From: Rhodospirillales bacterium
Lineage (GTDB): Bacteria; Pseudomonadota; Alphaproteobacteria; Rhodospirillales; Casp-alpha2
Length of the DNA stretch: 64,000 nt
Assembly: GCA_021775095.1 (NCBI GenBank)
Contig: JAJFII010000057.1
Location: forward strand, 62,001-126,000
Direction of reading: 5' to 3'
Position 1 is the first letter of the stretch. Every line of letters starts with the position of its first letter. The notes beneath the pieces are model-generated. The model worked only from the letters and a program-made list of their open reading frames with translations, was not told the origin of the DNA and searched no databases. The position numbers and the translations under genes are program-made. This document shows, piece by piece, positions 17,059 through 26,632 of the stretch.

Positions 17059-20000
17059 ATGCACCTGCTGGCGGCCCAACCCGGCGGCATAAACGACGGT
17101 TCCGAGGCCGTCGATCTGGACCAGTCGCCTGGCGACATTGTCTTTCTATCGGCCGCCGATACGGAATTGGCGGCGCTTGCTGACGCCCAGGCGGTGATAA
17201 CGGATGGCCGGCTAAATCAACCCTCCCTGCGGCTTGCCAATTTAATGCATTTGACCCACAACATGTCTGTCGATCTGTATGTGGAACGGATCATCGGTGG
17301 CGCAAAACTGGTTATTGTGCGGTTGCTTGGTGGTCGCGGATATTGGACCTATGGCAGCGATGAAGTGATTGCCACGTGCCAGAAAAATAATATTCCTGTT
17401 GTATTTCTGCCCGGCGATGATCAACCGGACGCAGAGCTTGCAGAGCTGACCTCCGTACCGGCGGATACCCATTACCGGCTGTGGCAGTACCTTGTCCATG
17501 GCGGTCCGGAAAACGCCATCGGTTTTTTGCGTTACGCGGCAACTGTGCTGGGCCAGGAAACCGAATGGCTAGAGCCCCGGCCGCTGGTTAAGGCCGGCCT
17601 GTATTGGCCCGGCAGAAGATTTGCTTCCGTCGACGAAATTCGCGCCAACTGGCAACCGGACCAGGCCGTGGCTGCGGTAGTTTTTTACCGTGCCCTGGTG
17701 CAGGCCGGCAATACGGCAGTGATCGATGCCCTGGTCAACGGCCTGATTGCCGCTGGTTTAAACCCCCTCCCGGTGTTTACACAAAGCCTTAAAGACCCGG
17801 TCGCGGCGGCGATTATGGAACATATATTTGCTGAAGCGCCGCCGGATATCTTTTTAAACGGCACTGGGTTTTCCGTCGCCGCACCGGGTGCCGGGCCCGT
17901 GCAAACGCCCTTTAATGCAGGGCGCGGTGGCACCGCACCTGTGGTTCTTCAGGTTGTGTTTTCCGGCGGAAACCAAACGTCCTGGCAGGCCGGTCAAAGC
18001 GGATTGTCGGCCCGCGATATCGCCATGAACGTCGCCTTGCCGGAAGTCGACGGACGGGTTTTAAGCCGCGCCGTTTCCTTTAAGGGGCTTGCCCGCCGGG
18101 ACCCGTTGACCGAAACGGATATTGTCCGCTACGAACCGGTCGCCGACCGGATTGGTTTTGTTTGTGCCCTTGCCCGGTCCTGGAGCCATTTGCGACGGAC
18201 GCCAATAAACCATCGGCGGATCGCCCTGGTCTTGGCCAATTATCCGAACAAGGACGGGCGTATGGGGAATGGCGTTGGGCTCGATACGCCGGCCGCCACT
18301 CTCGTTGTCCTCAATGCCCTTAAGGACGAAGGATACGACGTGGGGCCGTTGCCGGATAACAGTGATGATCTGATTACCCGAATGCAGGCGGGGCCGACCA
18401 ATGATCACCGCGCCCTGGCCCAGCGGCTCGTTTCCGAGCGCTTGAGCCTGGCTGATTATCACCTGTTTTTTGGCCAGTTGCCCGACGATATCCAAACCCG
18501 TGTTCGGGACCGTTGGGGGCCACCGGAAGGAGACCCTTTTTACCAGGCCGGGCAGGTCGATTGCGGAAGTTTTGCCATACCGGCCTATCGGATGGGGCGT
18601 ATTATTATTGGTTTACAGCCGGCCCGCGGATATAACCTGGACCCGGTCGCCAGTTATCACGATCCGTCGCTGGTTCCGCCCCACAGTTATTTGGCTTTTT
18701 ATGCCTGGTTACGCCATGACGTTTGTGTCGACGCGATTGTCCATATGGGAAAACATGGCAATCTCGAATGGTTGCCGGGCAAGGCCCTGGCGCTGTCTGA
18801 AAGCTGCTTTCCCGAAGCGGTTTTTGGCCCGACACCACATCTTTATCCGTTTATCGTTAATGACCCTGGCGAAGGCACCCAGGCCAAACGGCGGGCGCAG
18901 GCGGTTATTATCGACCATCTGACACCCCCGCTGACCCGCGCCGAAAGTTATGGTCCGTTGCGCGATCTGGAACAGCTGGTCGATGAATATTATGAGGCTG
19001 CGGGCGTCGATCCGCGGCGCTTAAAGGTTCTCAAAAAAGAAATTTTAAGCTTATGTCAGGCAACGGGTCTGGATACGGATTGTGGTATCGACAGGGCGGA
19101 TGATGAAGCGCAGGCGCTTGCCAAACTGGACAATTATTTATGTGAATTGAAAGAAATGCAGATCCGCGACGGTTTGCATATTTTTGGCCAATCGCCGACC
19201 GGCGCGCTGCTTGATGATTTGCTTGTCGCCCTGGTCCGGGTTCCGCGGGGCACCGAGAGGCCTGGCGATCAGTCGCTGTTGCGGGCCATGGCAAGGGACC
19301 TGAACCTGGGTTTTGATCCGATGACCTGTGTCATGGCCGATGCCTACCAGGGACCGAGACCGCAGCTGCTTGCGACGTGCTCCGAGGCGCTTTGGCGCAG
19401 TTGCGGCGATACGGTCGAACGCCTGGAAGAATTGGCCAGCGCTTATGTCTCCGGGCGTCACATCCCGGCGGCGGATCAGATCCATACCAAAGCCGTGCTT
19501 GGACAAATCGCCACGGTCCTTCGTCCCGCCGTTGAGCGTTCGGGCGCGGCGGAACTTGCCGGTTTGTTAAGCGGATTGAACGGATGTTTTGTGGCGGCCG
19601 GCCCGTCGGGTGCGCCGACCCGGGGTCGACCGGATGTGTTGCCGACGGGACGGAATTTTTATTCCATTGATACCCGAACCGTGCCGACTCCGGCGGCCTG
19701 GACCCTGGGTTGGAAATCCGCGACGCTATTGATTGAGCGCCATATGCAGGACGCGGGCGCCTGGCCGACGACCATGGCACTGAGCGCCTGGGGCACATCG
19801 AACATGCGAACCGGCGGTGACGATATTGCGCAGGCGCTGGCTCTCATGGGCGTCAAGCCGACTTGGGATACGGCGTCCCGGCGGGTATCCGGATTTGAGG
19901 TTCTGCCGGTCGGTGTTTTGGGCCGTCCACGGGTTGATGTGACGCTCCGCATATCCGGTTTTTTCCGGGATGCCTTTCCGAGCCTTATTGATCTTTTTGA

Positions 20001-20832
20001 TTCCGCCGTTCGCGCCGTCGCAGATTTAGATGAGACGCCTGAAACCAATCCACTTGCGGCCCGGGTTCGCGTCGAAAGCAAAAAATATGTTGCCCAGGGA
20101 CTGGCGGAAGACGTTGCGAAAACGCGGGCGGGTTATCGGATTTTCGGAGCAAAACCGGGGGCCTATGGCGCGGGTCTGCAGGCACTGATCGACGAAAAGG
20201 GATGGCAAACGGACGACGATCTGGCAAAGGCTTATATCGCCTGGGGGGGATATGCCTATGGTGCCGGCACACCGGGCGAGGCCGAACACGGGTTATTTGA
20301 AAGCCGCTTGAAACGGGTCGAGGCGGTCATCCATAATCAGGATAATCGGGAACATGACCTGCTTGATTCCGATGACTATTATCAATTCGAAGGGGGCATG
20401 ACGGCAGCCGTGCGATCACTATCTGGAAACCAGCCGGTGGTTTACCACAATGACCATTCGCGCCCTGAAAACCCCAAAATCAGAAATCTCGAAGACGAAA
20501 TCGGGCGGGTTGTCCGGGCCCGGGTTGTTAACCCCAAATGGATCGAAGGGGTCATGCGTCACGGTTACAAGGGGGCCTTTGAAATGGCGGCAACCGTCGA
20601 TTATCTGTTTGCCTTCCAAGCGACAGCCCGCTGCGTGAAGGACCATCATTTTGATGCGGTTTTTGATGCCTACTTAAATGATGAGCGGGTCGTACAGTTT
20701 TTGATCGACCATAATCCGGCGGCCCTGCGGGAAATGGCCGATCGCCTGATCGAAGCCCAGGACCGGGGATTGTGGACGTCGCGCCGCAATGATACCCATC
20801 AGGTCTTAAACCGCTTGCGTGCCGGACGGTGA
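17059..20832 (+). CDS. cobN: cobaltochelatase large subunit CobN
   Basis: Large subunit of the aerobic, ATP-dependent chelatase that inserts cobalt into hydrogenobyrinate a,c-diamide. At 1257 residues it has the usual CobN length. The start MHLLAAQPGG is family-typical, and a conserved HMGKHGNLEWLPGK lies near residue 562. Long CobN/BchH blocks follow (FYSIDTRTVPTPAAWTLG, WGTSNMRTGGDDIAQALALMG, YQFEGGMTAAV). An in-frame upstream start would bury it in cobW, so the ATG at 17059 is used. The ATPase subunits of the chelatase are not in the window and must lie elsewhere. The downstream EamA gene overlaps its stop by four bases. Confidence 0.96.
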   Translation: MHLLAAQPGGINDGSEAVDLDQSPGDIVFLSAADTELAALADAQAVITDGRLNQPSLRLANLMHLTHNMSVDLYVERIIGGAKLVIVRLLGGRGYWTYGSDEVIATCQKNNIPVVFLPGDDQPDAELAELTSVPADTHYRLWQYLVHGGPENAIGFLRYAATVLGQETEWLEPRPLVKAGLYWPGRRFASVDEIRANWQPDQAVAAVVFYRALVQAGNTAVIDALVNGLIAAGLNPLPVFTQSLKDPVAAAIMEHIFAEAPPDIFLNGTGFSVAAPGAGPVQTPFNAGRGGTAPVVLQVVFSGGNQTSWQAGQSGLSARDIAMNVALPEVDGRVLSRAVSFKGLARRDPLTETDIVRYEPVADRIGFVCALARSWSHLRRTPINHRRIALVLANYPNKDGRMGNGVGLDTPAATLVVLNALKDEGYDVGPLPDNSDDLITRMQAGPTNDHRALAQRLVSERLSLADYHLFFGQLPDDIQTRVRDRWGPPEGDPFYQAGQVDCGSFAIPAYRMGRIIIGLQPARGYNLDPVASYHDPSLVPPHSYLAFYAWLRHDVCVDAIVHMGKHGNLEWLPGKALALSESCFPEAVFGPTPHLYPFIVNDPGEGTQAKRRAQAVIIDHLTPPLTRAESYGPLRDLEQLVDEYYEAAGVDPRRLKVLKKEILSLCQATGLDTDCGIDRADDEAQALAKLDNYLCELKEMQIRDGLHIFGQSPTGALLDDLLVALVRVPRGTERPGDQSLLRAMARDLNLGFDPMTCVMADAYQGPRPQLLATCSEALWRSCGDTVERLEELASAYVSGRHIPAADQIHTKAVLGQIATVLRPAVERSGAAELAGLLSGLNGCFVAAGPSGAPTRGRPDVLPTGRNFYSIDTRTVPTPAAWTLGWKSATLLIERHMQDAGAWPTTMALSAWGTSNMRTGGDDIAQALALMGVKPTWDTASRRVSGFEVLPVGVLGRPRVDVTLRISGFFRDAFPSLIDLFDSAVRAVADLDETPETNPLAARVRVESKKYVAQGLAEDVAKTRAGYRIFGAKPGAYGAGLQALIDEKGWQTDDDLAKAYIAWGGYAYGAGTPGEAEHGLFESRLKRVEAVIHNQDNREHDLLDSDDYYQFEGGMTAAVRSLSGNQPVVYHNDHSRPENPKIRNLEDEIGRVVRARVVNPKWIEGVMRHGYKGAFEMAATVDYLFAFQATARCVKDHHFDAVFDAYLNDERVVQFLIDHNPAALREMADRLIEAQDRGLWTSRRNDTHQVLNRLRAGR

Positions 20833-21686
20833 CGCCAACCGGGGACCGCAAAAACGTCTTTCGTGCTTCCTTATGGATGGTCGGCACGCTTTTCTCCTTT
20901 GGTGCAATGGCACTGAGTGTGCGTGAGCTGTCGGATACCATGTCGACCTTTCAACTGTTGTTCTTCCGAAGCTTTGTTGGTCTGTTTATCATCGGCTTCC
21001 TGGTGTGGCGTTCTGGTTGGCAACAAATGATCAGCCAGCAGTTAGGCCTCCAGATCTTGCGGAATGTGGTTCACTATGGCGGCCAGTTCGGCTGGTTTGT
21101 CGGTATCGCCCTGCTGCCCTTGGCGGAAGTGTTTGCGATTGAATATACGGTGCCGATCTGGACGCTGATTTTTGCGATTCCGATTCTTGGCGAACGGTTG
21201 TCGGGGATCCGTGTGATCGTCGTTGCCGTTGGTTTTGTTGGGGTGCTGGTGATTTTGCGGCCCGGTGCGGAAATCCTAGACATTGGTGCCATCGCTGTGC
21301 TTGGTGCCGCCGTCTGTTATGCGCTTTCTCATGTGCTGACAAAAAAACTGGCGCGTACCGAAAGCACCCTGACCATTCTTTTTTACATGACTATTGTGCA
21401 ATTGCCATTGGGGTTGATCCCTTCACTGAACGCCTGGTACTGGCCGGTCGCCGCCGAATGGCCGCTGATCGTAATTGTCGGTGTGTCCGCCTTGGCGGCG
21501 CACTATTGCCTGACCTCGGCCTTCCGGCTTGCCGACGCGTCGGTCGTTGCCCCCATGGATTTTCTGCGGTTGCCGTTTGCCGCCGTTGTCGGCGCGTTGG
21601 TTTACAGTGAACCCGTGGACCCGTTTCTGTTTGCTGGTGCCGGTCTGATCCTGCTGGGGATCATTGTGAATATCCGGAGCGGGTGA
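20829..21686 (+). CDS. EamA/DMT family transporter
   Basis: A 285-residue inner-membrane protein with about ten hydrophobic helices and two EamA repeats, the drug/metabolite transporter architecture. The substrate is not predictable from sequence. It starts with a GTG overlapping the cobN stop (GTGA), so it belongs to the cob operon transcript. That position raises the possibility that it moves a corrinoid intermediate, lower-ligand base or related metabolite; this is inference from gene order only. RAxVRELSD and TMSTFQLLFFRSFVGL at the N-terminus match the RhaT/EamA start. Confidence 0.88.
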   Translation: MTPTGDRKNVFRASLWMVGTLFSFGAMALSVRELSDTMSTFQLLFFRSFVGLFIIGFLVWRSGWQQMISQQLGLQILRNVVHYGGQFGWFVGIALLPLAEVFAIEYTVPIWTLIFAIPILGERLSGIRVIVVAVGFVGVLVILRPGAEILDIGAIAVLGAAVCYALSHVLTKKLARTESTLTILFYMTIVQLPLGLIPSLNAWYWPVAAEWPLIVIVGVSALAAHYCLTSAFRLADASVVAPMDFLRLPFAAVVGALVYSEPVDPFLFAGAGLILLGIIVNIRSG

Positions 21687-22015
21687 TCTTGGTGTTTTAT
21701 TGCCTGTGCAGCACACTAATACCCGCAAGGTTATATGGCAAAGAGATGTGATCAGTCCGACATGTTCAGACTGGACGGGCCCAATTGAACAACCTAAAAG
21801 ATTGAATTGAAACGATTTATAGTCATCTGGTGGTAATTCTTCGGAAATTGATCAAGCGAGGGATTTAAACCACCACAAGGACATGCAACTCCACCTAAAT
21901 TCGTTGCCCCCGTCCAAAAATCCCTATAGGCTAAACGGTTTTAAAATGTTTCAGCACGAAGTTGGGGAGAATCCGGGCTAAACGTCACACTGATTTGATC
22001 AGCGGGAGCGAGCCT
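21687..22015. other. intergenic region before the FecR gene
   Basis: About 330 bp without a credible reading frame. It separates the cob operon end from the FecR/CHASE2 pair. No T-run terminator is visible after the EamA gene. The last part is AT-rich and should hold the FecR promoter. GGGAGCGAG just before the FecR ATG is a clear ribosome site. Confidence 0.5.
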
Positions 22016-23218
22016 ATGACGCAATTTTCCTCTAAGGACATTATTTCCTATTTGTCGGCGTTGTTAATTGTTGTCTTTTTTTCAAGTGTTGGATTTGCCG
22101 ACGAGCGGACGAACTCGGCGTCTATTTTACCCGCTGCCTTTACATCAAATGCCATCATTGGCGACAGTTTGCCAGCTGGTGCCTGGTCGGTAGTATCTGT
22201 TGAAGGCGATGTCCAATCGCGCCGGGATTCCAGTTCAACTTGGATCCCCACTGCCGCCGGGTCGATTGTCCAACCGGGAACCCAAATTAAGTCAGGTGAC
22301 TTTGGGTGGGCGATGCTGGCACGCCGTAAAGATCGAATGGTTCTTGCCGCAAAAAGTTCATTGGAACTGCCCAATAAAATGGAAGTTGGTGTTACTCGGA
22401 TTTTGCAAAACCTGGGGAATATGCTGTTCAAGATTGAAAAAAGAACATCACTCAACTTTTTAACCGCCGCCGGACAGCCAAAACAACGATTTCAGGTCGA
22501 AACGCCGTTTCTGATGGTCGGCGTTAAAGGTACGACCTTTGGCGTTCAAGTCGGCGATACGTCGGCTAGCGTTTCGGTCAGTGAAGGCGTTGTTGGCGTA
22601 TCCACTTCGGACGGCGGATCACGCGCGGATGTGGATGTTTTGGCAGGTCAAACCGCAAACGTTTCGCCGAGCGCGAGTCCCGGAGCCCCCGCCACCATCA
22701 ACGTCAGTGTGACATCGTCGCGGCAAAGCCGCGGCAATTCAAATCGTTCAGGCGACAGACCCAATATTGGCAATACTTCGAAGGGACTTACGACGGCCTC
22801 GAACGATGGCACCCCCGGGCAAAACCAAAGTGATCGGCAATCCGTTGGTAACCGTGGCGGTGGTCAGGGTAACAGCGGCAACAATAATCGAGGCGGCAAT
22901 GGGAATGGCGGTGGATTCGGAAACGGTGACAGCGCTTCGAGCGATAATAGGAGCAGCAACGGCAGCAGTAATAGCAGCAACAATAGTAATAGCAGTAATA
23001 GCAGTAATAGCAGTAGCAGTAATAGCAGTAGCAGTAGCAGTAATAACAGTAGCAGTAATAACAGTAGCAGTAATAACAGTAGCAGTAATAGCAGTAGCAG
23101 TAATAATAGTAGCAACAACGGCAACAACGGTAACAACGGAAATAACGGTAATAGCGGCAACAACGGTAACAACGGAAATGGCAACGCCAATGGCAAATCA
23201 AAATCCAAATCCAAATAA
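22016..23218 (+). CDS. secreted FecR-domain protein with Ser/Asn/Gly-rich repetitive tail
   Basis: A 400-residue protein. The ATG at 22016 follows GGGAGCGAG. A signal peptide (about residues 1-29, ending near SVGFA) leads to a FecR domain (about 65-220) with WSVVSVEGDVQSRR, the GTQIKSGDFGWAML strand and TPFLMVGVKGTTFGV, the core of FecR folds. From about residue 240 the protein becomes low-complexity: a Gly/Asn/Arg part, then long Ser-Asn runs encoded by near-perfect AGCAGTAAT repeats, then an Asn-Gly part ending KSKSKSK. FecR proteins next to CHASE2 sensors are a recurrent pair and are thought to signal or bind surface polymers. The tail is probably extracellular or periplasmic and disordered. 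Confidence 0.85.
   Translation: MTQFSSKDIISYLSALLIVVFFSSVGFADERTNSASILPAAFTSNAIIGDSLPAGAWSVVSVEGDVQSRRDSSSTWIPTAAGSIVQPGTQIKSGDFGWAMLARRKDRMVLAAKSSLELPNKMEVGVTRILQNLGNMLFKIEKRTSLNFLTAAGQPKQRFQVETPFLMVGVKGTTFGVQVGDTSASVSVSEGVVGVSTSDGGSRADVDVLAGQTANVSPSASPGAPATINVSVTSSRQSRGNSNRSGDRPNIGNTSKGLTTASNDGTPGQNQSDRQSVGNRGGGQGNSGNNNRGGNGNGGGFGNGDSASSDNRSSNGSSNSSNNSNSSNSSNSSSSNSSSSSSNNSSSNNSSSNNSSSNSSSSNNSSNNGNNGNNGNNGNSGNNGNNGNGNANGKSKSKSK
22960..23120 (+). repeat. in-frame AGCAGTAAT-type microsatellite in the FecR tail
   Basis: Imperfect 6- and 9-base units of AGCAGT/AAT run for roughly 150 bp and encode Ser-Asn repeats. All unit lengths are multiples of three, so slippage would change tail length without breaking the frame. 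The antisense reading gives poly-Leu and is an artefact. Confidence 0.8.
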
Positions 23219-23255
23219 AAAATTGATGTGAGCCGATATGCTTGCCTCAATTGGT

Positions 23256-23273
23256 GCCTCATCCAGATGAGGC
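23256..23273 (+). promoter_or_regulatory. hairpin covering the ribosome site of the CHASE2 kinase
   Basis: GCCTCAT (23256-23262) pairs perfectly with ATGAGGC (23267-23273) around a four-base loop CCAG. The right arm contains GAGG (23269-23272), the best Shine-Dalgarno for the ATG at 23279. The stem would hide that site, pointing to translational coupling or a structural switch. No T-run follows, so it is not an intrinsic terminator. Confidence 0.45.
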
Positions 23274-23278
23274 GATAT

Positions 23279-25498
23279 ATGCCTCACCTCTTGATCGCGC
23301 TTTTTGTTGGCGTGATTTATCTGGCTGGCGGGGTGAATTTTCTAGAGCGCCGGTTGACCGACCTGCGGTTTGAACTCTTTGGCAGCAATGCCAGTGGCGG
23401 TCTGGTTATCGTTGAGATTGACCCGGAAAGTTTGCGTGAAGTGGGTGTTTGGCCCTGGCCCCGTCGATTGCACGCAACCGTATTAAATAACCTGTTTGCC
23501 GCAGGCGCAAATAGGGTCGGAATGACAGTCGACTTCAGTTCAAAATCCAATGAACACGATGACGCTATATTAGAAGAAGCATTAACCCGTTTCCGGGGCA
23601 AAGTTATTTTTCCAGTATTTGTCCAGAAAGCCCACGTGCAGGCGGTTTCAAGTGATCTTGTAACCCGCATACCACTGCCAAGATTTCGACACCATGTGGT
23701 GGTTGCATCGGTAAATGAATTTCCTGAGGCGGATGGTTTGGTCCGGCAAACAATCCATCAGGTGAAATGGAATAAAGAGACGGTATTAACGATGCCAGCG
23801 GTCATGTCAGGTGTCGATGGCTGGGGGGAAGCCGCATTGGCCATAAACTATGGAATTGATCCGGCGACAATCCCAAGGGTTTCCTATTCGAATATCCTAA
23901 ATGGAAGATTTGATCCGGGCCTTATTGTGGGACGCAATGTGATCATCGGAGCAACGGCACTGGAATTGGGTGATTGGCTTGCGGTTCCTGTATATCAGGC
24001 GTTGCCCGGGGTTATGGTTCATGCGTTAGCCTATGAATCTATCGTTCAGGGAATTGGATTGCGATCTGTTTCGGACGGGGTTATCTTGGGGTTTGTTGTT
24101 TTGGTCTCCTTGTTGTTAGGCCCCTGGCTCGCTGATCTGCCCTGGCGTTTGGGCGGTACCGGTTTAATTATCGGCATTGTTGTCGCCCTCGGTATCGGTG
24201 GCGTGGCGCACACTATTTTTTCCATATCCGTTGATACAACCCCTTGGATCTTTGTTGGGATGTTAAGTTACGGTTTTGGATTGGTGCGCCAGATCGATCA
24301 TCAATCCGTTCGTATTTTTGTTAATTCCATGGCCGAAAGGCATAATAAGACAATGATTCGTAACCTGGCAGAGAATACCTCTGACGGGATTATCGCCGTT
24401 CGATTTGATGGCCTAATAAATTTCACGAATCCGGCCGCAGATCACCTTTTTGGTTATGGTCCAGGGGAACTGTTAGATTTACCGATTGATTCCATCCTGC
24501 CAGCGGTTAATTTTCGAACGGATGAGGACCCGCCGGAAGCCCCTATAACGCCGCAGCCGCACGAACTCATGGGGCGCCGGAGGGGTGAACCGTCCGCCGT
24601 ATTACCACTGGAGGTGTTGAAATCCACCGTCGAACTGAATAGGGAAAACGACCGTTGGGAGCGCCGCGATAGGTCTCGGGTTTCTGTTATCTATACGGTT
24701 CGCGACATCAGCGCCCGTAAAGAAGCGGAACGCATTTTGATTGAGGCCAGACAAGATGCCGAAAATGCGAACATGGCAAAGTCGGTATTTCTTGCAAATA
24801 TGAGCCATGAATTACGCACGCCGCTTAATGCCATAATTGGATTTTCCCAAGCCATTCAAAATAACCTGTATGGCCCTGTCGGCAATCCAAAATACGAAGA
24901 GTATATTAACGATATCGAAGGCGCTGGGGTCCATTTACTCGGGTTTATCGACGATTTACTCGATGTGGCAAAAATTGAAACAAAGCAGTTGAAGTTGGTT
25001 GAGGAGCGAGTCGACTTAACGGAACTTATGAACGCGTGCGAGCGGGTGATTAAAACCTCGTTTCCTGAGGACGCCTATCGGATTAGCCACTTTTCCGCCA
25101 ATGATCTGCCCCCTATTCATGCAGATTCGCGGCGCGTTCGACAGATCGTGATCAATCTCGTTGCAAATGCCATAAATCACGCCGGCGGTTCGTCTTTGAT
25201 AGAAGTCGACGCTTTTATGTCGTCATCTGGCGGCATAACGATACGTGTTGCCGACAAAGGGAAAGGAATCGCTGCCAAATATTTGCCTCAGGTGTTTAAG
25301 CCGTTTGTGCAAATTAATGTGACGGATGCAACGACAACAGCAGGCGGCTCGGGTTTGGGTTTGGCCTTGGTTAAAACATTGGTAGAGTTACATGGCGGGA
25401 AAATTGAAATTGAAAGTGTGATCGGGGAAGGTACGGTTATTTTAGCCAAATTTCCGCCGCACCGTACTTTTGCTCCCTATAATGAAAAAAAAGCGTGA
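23279..25498 (+). CDS. CHASE2-domain sensor histidine kinase
   Basis: A membrane sensor of about 739 residues. An N-terminal TM (about 3-20) is followed by a periplasmic CHASE2 domain (about 25-260; GLVIVEIDPESLREVGVWPWPR, GRNVIIGATALELGD). Three more TM helices (about 265-335) lead to a PAS-like region (about 360-480), HisKA with FLANMSHELRTPLNA (His510), and an HATPase with LVANAINHAGG, DKGKGIA and GSGLGLALVK. No receiver domain is fused. ATG 23279 has GAGG at six bases; ATG 23267 or GTG 23228 would lengthen the N-terminus by 4 or 17 residues without ribosome sites. The FecR gene ends about 60 bp upstream, and the two are probably one transcript. The cognate regulator is not adjacent. Confidence 0.92.
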   Translation: MPHLLIALFVGVIYLAGGVNFLERRLTDLRFELFGSNASGGLVIVEIDPESLREVGVWPWPRRLHATVLNNLFAAGANRVGMTVDFSSKSNEHDDAILEEALTRFRGKVIFPVFVQKAHVQAVSSDLVTRIPLPRFRHHVVVASVNEFPEADGLVRQTIHQVKWNKETVLTMPAVMSGVDGWGEAALAINYGIDPATIPRVSYSNILNGRFDPGLIVGRNVIIGATALELGDWLAVPVYQALPGVMVHALAYESIVQGIGLRSVSDGVILGFVVLVSLLLGPWLADLPWRLGGTGLIIGIVVALGIGGVAHTIFSISVDTTPWIFVGMLSYGFGLVRQIDHQSVRIFVNSMAERHNKTMIRNLAENTSDGIIAVRFDGLINFTNPAADHLFGYGPGELLDLPIDSILPAVNFRTDEDPPEAPITPQPHELMGRRRGEPSAVLPLEVLKSTVELNRENDRWERRDRSRVSVIYTVRDISARKEAERILIEARQDAENANMAKSVFLANMSHELRTPLNAIIGFSQAIQNNLYGPVGNPKYEEYINDIEGAGVHLLGFIDDLLDVAKIETKQLKLVEERVDLTELMNACERVIKTSFPEDAYRISHFSANDLPPIHADSRRVRQIVINLVANAINHAGGSSLIEVDAFMSSSGGITIRVADKGKGIAAKYLPQVFKPFVQINVTDATTTAGGSGLGLALVKTLVELHGGKIEIESVIGEGTVILAKFPPHRTFAPYNEKKA

Positions 25499-25525
25499 TA
25501 CCCGGCACAATTCGGTTAACTGAAT

Positions 25526-26227
25526 TTATTCAAAACGAGGCCGCCAACGGGTGACTTGGATATCGATCCATCGCCTTTTTTTGGGGTCGACAAATGTCCG
25601 GGCGAAGTCGCGGTTTAACGCGGCCCCCGGTTGCTTCTCGCGGGTTGCCAACTCGAACCAAAACAGCGCAGACGCCAGGTTTTTTTTTACTCCATGCCCC
25701 CTAAAATAAAGCGTTCCAAGATGATCCTGCGCCGGGGCAAAACCCTGATGTGCGGCACGTTCTAACCAGGCGGCCCCCTTAATCTTATCTTGTTCGACGC
25801 CGTGCCCATTCAGATACATACGGCCCAGATTATTTTGAGCTTCGGCATTTCCCAGATTGGCAGATTTTTCAAAAGCCTCAGCGGCAAGTTTATAGTTTTT
25901 ATTAACACCGATACCGTCGTCATAAAGATTTCCGAGGTTTAACAAGGCCCCATCGTGGTCCTGTTTCGCGGCTTTTTGATACCAGACGAGTGCAGCTGTC
26001 GGGTCGGCCTTATCGACCAGACCCTTTTCGTAAATCCAGCCTATTCCATTTTGTGCGCTGGCGTCGCCCTTCAAACTGGCAAGCGACCAGTCCCTGAGTG
26101 CGGATTGGTAGTCGGACTTTTCAAAGGAGTTAAGCCCTGTCTCAAAGGGCGACGGGGTCAATGTGCAGGATACCAGGAGGGAGCCAAAAACCATCGGTGC
26201 CAATAGGGCCTTGATAAGTTTGAACAT
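25526..26227 (-). CDS. Sel1-like repeat lipoprotein
   Basis: A 233-residue precursor starting MFKLIKALLAPMVFG with lipobox LVSC (Cys21), so it is probably a lipid-anchored envelope protein. The mature part has about five Sel1-type TPR repeats with the pattern A..LG.mY..G.GV..d...A..W...AA..G, e.g. AQNNLGRMYLNGHGVEQDKIKGAAWLERAA and AQDHLGTLYFRGHGVKKN. Such proteins are adaptors in signalling or envelope complexes. It is convergent with the CHASE2 kinase, with 27 bp between the stops. ATG 26227 is preferred to an upstream start, which would place non-signal residues before the lipobox. Confidence 0.85.
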   Translation of the reverse strand: MFKLIKALLAPMVFGSLLVSCTLTPSPFETGLNSFEKSDYQSALRDWSLASLKGDASAQNGIGWIYEKGLVDKADPTAALVWYQKAAKQDHDGALLNLGNLYDDGIGVNKNYKLAAEAFEKSANLGNAEAQNNLGRMYLNGHGVEQDKIKGAAWLERAAHQGFAPAQDHLGTLYFRGHGVKKNLASALFWFELATREKQPGAALNRDFARTFVDPKKRRWIDIQVTRWRPRFE

Positions 26228-26632
26228 GCCAAATTTCCAACATTTAATGCGCACGATAGCCATTTACAAAATTACCAGTTAAACAAAACGAGAATTTTTA
26301 CCCAAACCAGATAAATTATTTCAACTTTATTCTACGCTCTAGCCAAAAGACGATGATAATTGCGAGTGAAAGGTGTTGGGTTGCAAGTAATATCCTCCCT
26401 GACGGCTTGGCAAGTACATGAAATGCCGGCGCAAATTGGTTGTTTTCGCCAACGCGAAATGTCGGTGTGCCGGTAACTTCTAATTGTAGAACATTTCCAG
26501 CGATAATTGAATCGCCGAAAATGCCGTGACGCATTGATATTTGCGTAAAGCCCGGTTCGCAAATCAGCCCATTTTTTCCGGTTCTGCTGGATAAGTCACC
26601 GGCATTTGATTTTCCGGCGGCACCGATCAGCA
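26228..26632. other. gap with one weak frame
   Basis: The stretch between the Sel1 lipoprotein and the GFA gene holds one 106-codon minus-strand frame (26316-26636). It overlaps the GFA stop by four bases, starts MMLIGAAGKSNAGDLSS and ends with a possible C-terminal membrane helix (HLSLAIIIVFWLERR). It has no recognisable family. The overlap with the upstream stop is suggestive of coupling, but composition gives no strong coding signal, so I do not call it as a gene. Confidence 0.3.

Noticed and set aside
22960-23120. CRISPR-like short repeats
   Set aside because: Units of 6-9 bases without spacers, inside a coding frame; this is a microsatellite.
22864-23262. Antisense frame with a long poly-Leu stretch
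   Set aside because: It is the complement of the Ser-Asn microsatellite in the FecR gene; composition arises from the repeat.
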